Of a DNA stretch of 51,839 nucleotides, positions 48,528-51,839 are shown piece by piece. Each line of letters starts with the position of its first letter. Positions within the stretch are counted from its first letter, which is position 1. Source of the stretch: Anaerolineae bacterium (GTDB lineage Bacteria > Chloroflexota > Anaerolineae > B4-G1); the NCBI GenBank assembly GCA_030612585.1, contig JAUWNP010000009.1:1-51839 (forward strand), read 5' to 3'. A program made the translations under genes and the position numbers. A model generated the notes under the pieces. The model searched no databases and was not told the origin of the DNA. It saw nothing but the letters and a program-made list of their open reading frames with translations.

Positions 48528-51500
48528 ATGAGACTCAATAAACAGCACCATTCAAGGCTCTCGTTGATTCGCCGACTTGCTGGCTCACTGACTTCCGTCC
48601 TGATCATCCTCAGCACGCTTCTCTCGGCGTGCCAGGTGGGCCCTTCACCGGCACCGCCGACACCGACGCCAACCCCGCCCGCTCCGCTGCCGCCGCAGGT
48701 CATCCAGATGACGCCGGCCCGGGGCGAGGAACAGCCGCTCGACGCGCCGGTGCAATTGGTCTTCGACCAACCGATGGATCCGGCATCGGTGGAAGTCGCC
48801 TTCACCATCGAGCCATCCATCGCCGGCGACTTCGAGTGGCCCAGCCCCCGTTTGATGCAGTTCAAGCCAGCCAAGGCGGGCTTCGAGCGGGCCACCCGTT
48901 ACAGCGTCGCTCTCAAGAAAAACGCCCGCAGCGCCGCCGGCCTGGCGCTGGAAGACCCAGTACAGTTTCATTTTACCACCGTCGGCTTCCTGGAAGTGAC
49001 CGGTGTGCAGCCGGCCGAAGACACCACCGAGGTCGCCACTGACGCCAGCATCACCGTCCTCTTCAACCGGCCGGTGGTGCCGCTGGTTGCCATCGAGGAC
49101 CAGGGTAATCTTCCGCAGCCGCTCACCTTCGTGCCGCCGGTGCGCGGTACAGGAGAGTGGCTCAATACTTCCATCTATCTGTTTACTCCAGATGATGGCT
49201 TCGAACCGGCCACCACCTACCAGGGGCGGGTCGCCGCTGGACTGTCCGACACCACCGGCGGCGTGCTGGCCGACGACTTCACCTGGGAGTTCACTACAGT
49301 TATGCCGGCCGTCGTCACCACCCACCCCGACGCCGATACCATCTACGTCAGCACCGAGCCGACCATCCACATCGCTTTCAACCAGCCGATGGACCACGCA
49401 TCCGCCGAGGCCGCCTTTGAACTGAAGTGCCTGGCCACCGGCGATGTCGTCGCCGGCGCCTTCGAGTGGCACGACGAGGGATTGGTCCAGCCGCGCGGGT
49501 ACGCCTACGAACCCTACCAGTGGTCGTGGAGCCGTGGTGAGGGCATAGAACGGGTTGGCGTGGAGACGATGAGTTTCACCCCCGGCCAGCCGCTTGACTT
49601 CGCCACTCCGTATCGGGCGAGCGTCGCCCGTGGCGCGAAGGGGGCCAGCGGACAGGCCGGCACCCAGAAGCCCTACGTATGGGCCTTCGAGACCATCGCG
49701 TATCCGCGCGTCATCAGGACCGATCCGTCCGACGGCGAGGAACGCGCCGACCCGTGGGGCGGGTTGGAGATCACCTTCGCCAGCCCGATGGATACTGAGT
49801 CCATCAACGGCAACTTCACCATCAGCCCCCCCGCGATCCCCCCCAACTCTGGGGGGGAAGCCCGCCCCACCGTCGCGGCGACGGAGGTCTTCACCTACTG
49901 GTGGGATAACAACACCCAACTCGAAATCTCCTTCCCCATCGAGCCCAATACCGACTACGAAGTGACCCTCAGTGGCGACGTCCAGGGACGCTACGGCCAG
50001 GCACTGGGCGAGGACACCATCATTCGCTGGCGCACCCGCGCCCGGGACCCCCTGGTTTACCTGCACGCCCCCGATCGTATTGGCACCTACGACGGTTACA
50101 CACAGACGGTGGCCTACGTGACCGCCCGCAACGTGAGCCGGGTCAACTTCGCCCTCTACCGCATGCCGCTGGGGAACTTCCTGCGCGCCAACGGTGATAA
50201 CTGGTGGCGCTACTGGGAGGACTACAGCGGCGACGAGGAGAGCCTCATCCGCCAGTGGTCGCTGGACGTGAAGCCGCCGCTGAATCAAAGTCTCATCTAC
50301 GGCACCAACCTGACCGGCGACACGGGGGGACAGGGACAAGCCCTGTCCCTACAGCCGGGCCTGTATTACCTGGAGGTATGGGCCGACCCCGAGGACGTCT
50401 ATCCTGAAGCATATCCGTTCACGCCAGTCGAGATCGAGAAGGAAATGCTGGTCGTCTCCCGGCACAACCTGAGCCTCAAGACGACCGGTACCGAGGCTCT
50501 GGTCTGGGCGACCGACCTGCGCTCCGGCGACGTGCTGCCCGACCTGCCCGTCGTGGTGATGGACGAACGGGCCAACGTCCTGGCTGAGGGGACGACCGGC
50601 CGGAATGGCGTCTTCGTCGGCGATGAACACCGGCCACTAGAACCGTGGGATCCCGTTTTCGCCTTCGTTAGTGACCCGGACAACCCAGACGAAGATTTCG
50701 CCGTGGTCACCAACCAGTGGGCCGAGGGCATCACGCCCTGGACATTCGACCTGCCGGTGGATGACTATCTGGACCCCTTCACCGCCTACTTTTTCACCGA
50801 ACGGGCCATCTATCGCCCCGGCCAAAAAGTCTACTTCAAAGGGATTCTGCGGGAGGACGACGACGCCCACTACTCCCTGCCGCCTGAGGACGCCGAAGTC
50901 AACGTCGTCATCTGGGATGCAGAGGGTACGAAAGTTTTCGAGGACGACCTGCCCATGAGTGACATGGGCACGCTGGACGGCGAACTGATGCTGGGTGAAG
51001 AGGCGGCTCTTGGTTACTACTCCATCGAGGCCACCTACGAGAAGGAATACTTTAGCACCGGCTTCCAGGTCGCCGAGTACCGCAAGCCGGAGTTCCAGGT
51101 GACGGTCGAGACCGACAGGCCGGAGTACGCCCAGGACGACGAGAGCAACGTCACCGCCCAGGCAACCTATTACTTCGGCGGCCCCGTCGCCAGCGCCGAG
51201 GTGCGCTACTCCATCCTCTCCGCCGACCACTTCTTCGACTACCAGGGCAAAGGCTGGTGGGACTTCACCGACTACGACTTCAGCCGCTACCAACGCGAAG
51301 ATTACTACGGCTTCTACGGCGAACTGATCGCCGAGGGAACGGGCACCACCGACGAGGAGGGGCGCTTCACCTTCAGCCTTGAAGCCGACATCGCCGCATA
51401 CATCGCCAGCCAGCGCTTCACGCTGGAGGTGACCGCCACCGACGTCAATAACCAGGAGGTGAGCAACCGAACCGAGGCAATCGTGCACAAGGGACTGTAC

Positions 51501-51839
51501 TACGTCGGTCTGCGCCCCGAACGGTACGTTGGGCGAGTGGGCCAGGAGAACAGCGTGGACATCATCACCGTGGACTGGGCCAGCGCCCCATCGCCCAACC
51601 GGGAGTTGACCGTCGTCTTCGCCGAGCACAACTGGTACAGCGTCCGCAAGCAGGCGGAAGACGGCCACTACTACTGGGAGAGCAGCGTCGAGGACGTGCC
51701 GGTCTTCACCACCACGGCGACGACGGACGACGATGGCGCAGCGGTGGTGGACTTCACCCCCGAAAAAGGTGGCGTTTACAAGGTGACTGCCAGCGGTCGG
51801 GGCCCCCCGCCCCCCCCCCGCCCCGGCCGGGGGCGTGGG
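48528..51839 (+). CDS. Alpha-2-macroglobulin-like lipoprotein, 3' end outside window
   Basis: The ATG at 48528 lies 8 bp after AAGGAGG. The frame is open to the window end (1104 codons). It has a lipoprotein signal with LLSACQ, a Pro-Thr spacer and at least three Ig-like modules (VQLVFDQPMDPASVEVAFTI, ITVLFNRPVVPL, IHIAFNQPMDHASAEAAFEL). Then follow macroglobulin domains with FTAYFFTERAIYRPGQKVYF, the hallmark of A2M_N. The thioester motif, if present, would lie beyond the edge. These proteins trap proteases at the cell surface. Two palindromic repeats are inserted in frame. Confidence 0.9.
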   Translation, partial: MRLNKQHHSRLSLIRRLAGSLTSVLIILSTLLSACQVGPSPAPPTPTPTPPAPLPPQVIQMTPARGEEQPLDAPVQLVFDQPMDPASVEVAFTIEPSIAGDFEWPSPRLMQFKPAKAGFERATRYSVALKKNARSAAGLALEDPVQFHFTTVGFLEVTGVQPAEDTTEVATDASITVLFNRPVVPLVAIEDQGNLPQPLTFVPPVRGTGEWLNTSIYLFTPDDGFEPATTYQGRVAAGLSDTTGGVLADDFTWEFTTVMPAVVTTHPDADTIYVSTEPTIHIAFNQPMDHASAEAAFELKCLATGDVVAGAFEWHDEGLVQPRGYAYEPYQWSWSRGEGIERVGVETMSFTPGQPLDFATPYRASVARGAKGASGQAGTQKPYVWAFETIAYPRVIRTDPSDGEERADPWGGLEITFASPMDTESINGNFTISPPAIPPNSGGEARPTVAATEVFTYWWDNNTQLEISFPIEPNTDYEVTLSGDVQGRYGQALGEDTIIRWRTRARDPLVYLHAPDRIGTYDGYTQTVAYVTARNVSRVNFALYRMPLGNFLRANGDNWWRYWEDYSGDEESLIRQWSLDVKPPLNQSLIYGTNLTGDTGGQGQALSLQPGLYYLEVWADPEDVYPEAYPFTPVEIEKEMLVVSRHNLSLKTTGTEALVWATDLRSGDVLPDLPVVVMDERANVLAEGTTGRNGVFVGDEHRPLEPWDPVFAFVSDPDNPDEDFAVVTNQWAEGITPWTFDLPVDDYLDPFTAYFFTERAIYRPGQKVYFKGILREDDDAHYSLPPEDAEVNVVIWDAEGTKVFEDDLPMSDMGTLDGELMLGEEAALGYYSIEATYEKEYFSTGFQVAEYRKPEFQVTVETDRPEYAQDDESNVTAQATYYFGGPVASAEVRYSILSADHFFDYQGKGWWDFTDYDFSRYQREDYYGFYGELIAEGTGTTDEEGRFTFSLEADIAAYIASQRFTLEVTATDVNNQEVSNRTEAIVHKGLYYVGLRPERYVGRVGQENSVDIITVDWASAPSPNRELTVVFAEHNWYSVRKQAEDGHYYWESSVEDVPVFTTTATTDDDGAAVVDFTPEKGGVYKVTASGRGPPPPPRPGRGRG
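49824..49866. repeat. C/G-run palindromic repeat H, copy 2
   Basis: CCCCCCCGCGATCCCCCCCA followed by ACTCTGGGGGGGAAGCCCGC, read in frame as PPAIPPNSGGEAR within the macroglobulin gene. Confidence 0.65.
50324..50351. repeat. GTAGGGACAGGG-type hairpin in the macroglobulin gene
   Basis: GGGGGACAGGGACAAGCCCT, then GTCCCTAC. AGGGACAGGGC and GCCCTGTCCCT arms pair; on the minus strand it starts with GTAG like other REP-like units here. It is read as GGQGQALSLQ. Confidence 0.65.
51800..51839. other. Low-complexity C/G tail at the window end
   Basis: The last 40 bases are almost pure C and G runs, unlike the codons before them, and encode an unlikely Pro/Arg/Gly string. This looks like an assembly-edge artefact. 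Confidence 0.6.

Noticed and set aside
48645..50339. Long minus-strand open frame of 564 codons.
   Set aside because: It lies opposite the alpha-2-macroglobulin-like gene, whose plus-strand frame shows recognisable domains. High GC makes antisense frames stay open by chance.

Overview
The window looks like a chromosomal piece of a Chloroflexota bacterium, most likely of the Anaerolineae type. The clues are the many Thr-Pro linkers in exported proteins, a secreted protein ending in a YLPLV-type tail, an immune-inhibitor-A-like lipoprotein, CpaE-like and roadblock regulators, and a sugar-phosphate type microcompartment locus. This is inference from gene content. No rRNA, tRNA or CRISPR array was seen, and the window cuts genes at both ends.

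Layout. 1-5.3 kb: a partial LysM protein, a Thr-Pro-rich membrane protein, three M42 aminopeptidases in a row and comEA. 5.4-7.8 kb: a lipoprotein and a secreted protein, separated by two small mobile elements. 7.8-21.3 kb: a tightly packed minus-strand operon for surface polysaccharide, with four glycosyltransferases, a flippase, a pyruvyltransferase-like protein, a sulfatase-like hydrolase, a GT-C-like membrane protein and a heparinase-like protein. 21.4-29.9 kb: cell-wall enzymes (amidase, L,D-transpeptidase), an M6-type peptidase, two regulators, signal peptidase I and triosephosphate isomerase. 30-36.5 kb: a giant 2-hydroxyacyl-CoA dehydratase activator-like protein and a secreted protein with three near-identical repeats.

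36.6-43.7 kb holds a bacterial microcompartment operon on the minus strand: an RpiB-like protein, DeoC, a probable tandem-BMC shell protein, BMC-H, BMC-P, an aldehyde dehydrogenase, an inserted PD-(D/E)XK nuclease gene, BMC-T and two more BMC-P. All three enzymes carry N-terminal helix-plus-linker extensions typical of encapsulated cargo. The predicted route is deoxyribose 5-phosphate to acetaldehyde plus glyceraldehyde 3-phosphate by DeoC, then acetaldehyde to acetyl-CoA by the dehydrogenase. This matches the sugar-phosphate-utilising (SPU) microcompartment class.

43.7-46.8 kb is an ECF sigma operon in which the zinc-finger anti-sigma domain is fused to an LCP (LytR-CpsA-Psr) domain, followed by a second LCP protein. 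46.9-48.5 kb carries two sequences with the hallmarks of integron attC sites and small membrane-protein genes, without an integrase in view. From 48.5 kb to the end runs a partial alpha-2-macroglobulin-like lipoprotein.

A second layer is the repeat content. Small palindromic units sit between genes and, often, in frame inside genes, and three MITE-like elements carry paired REP-like hairpins.
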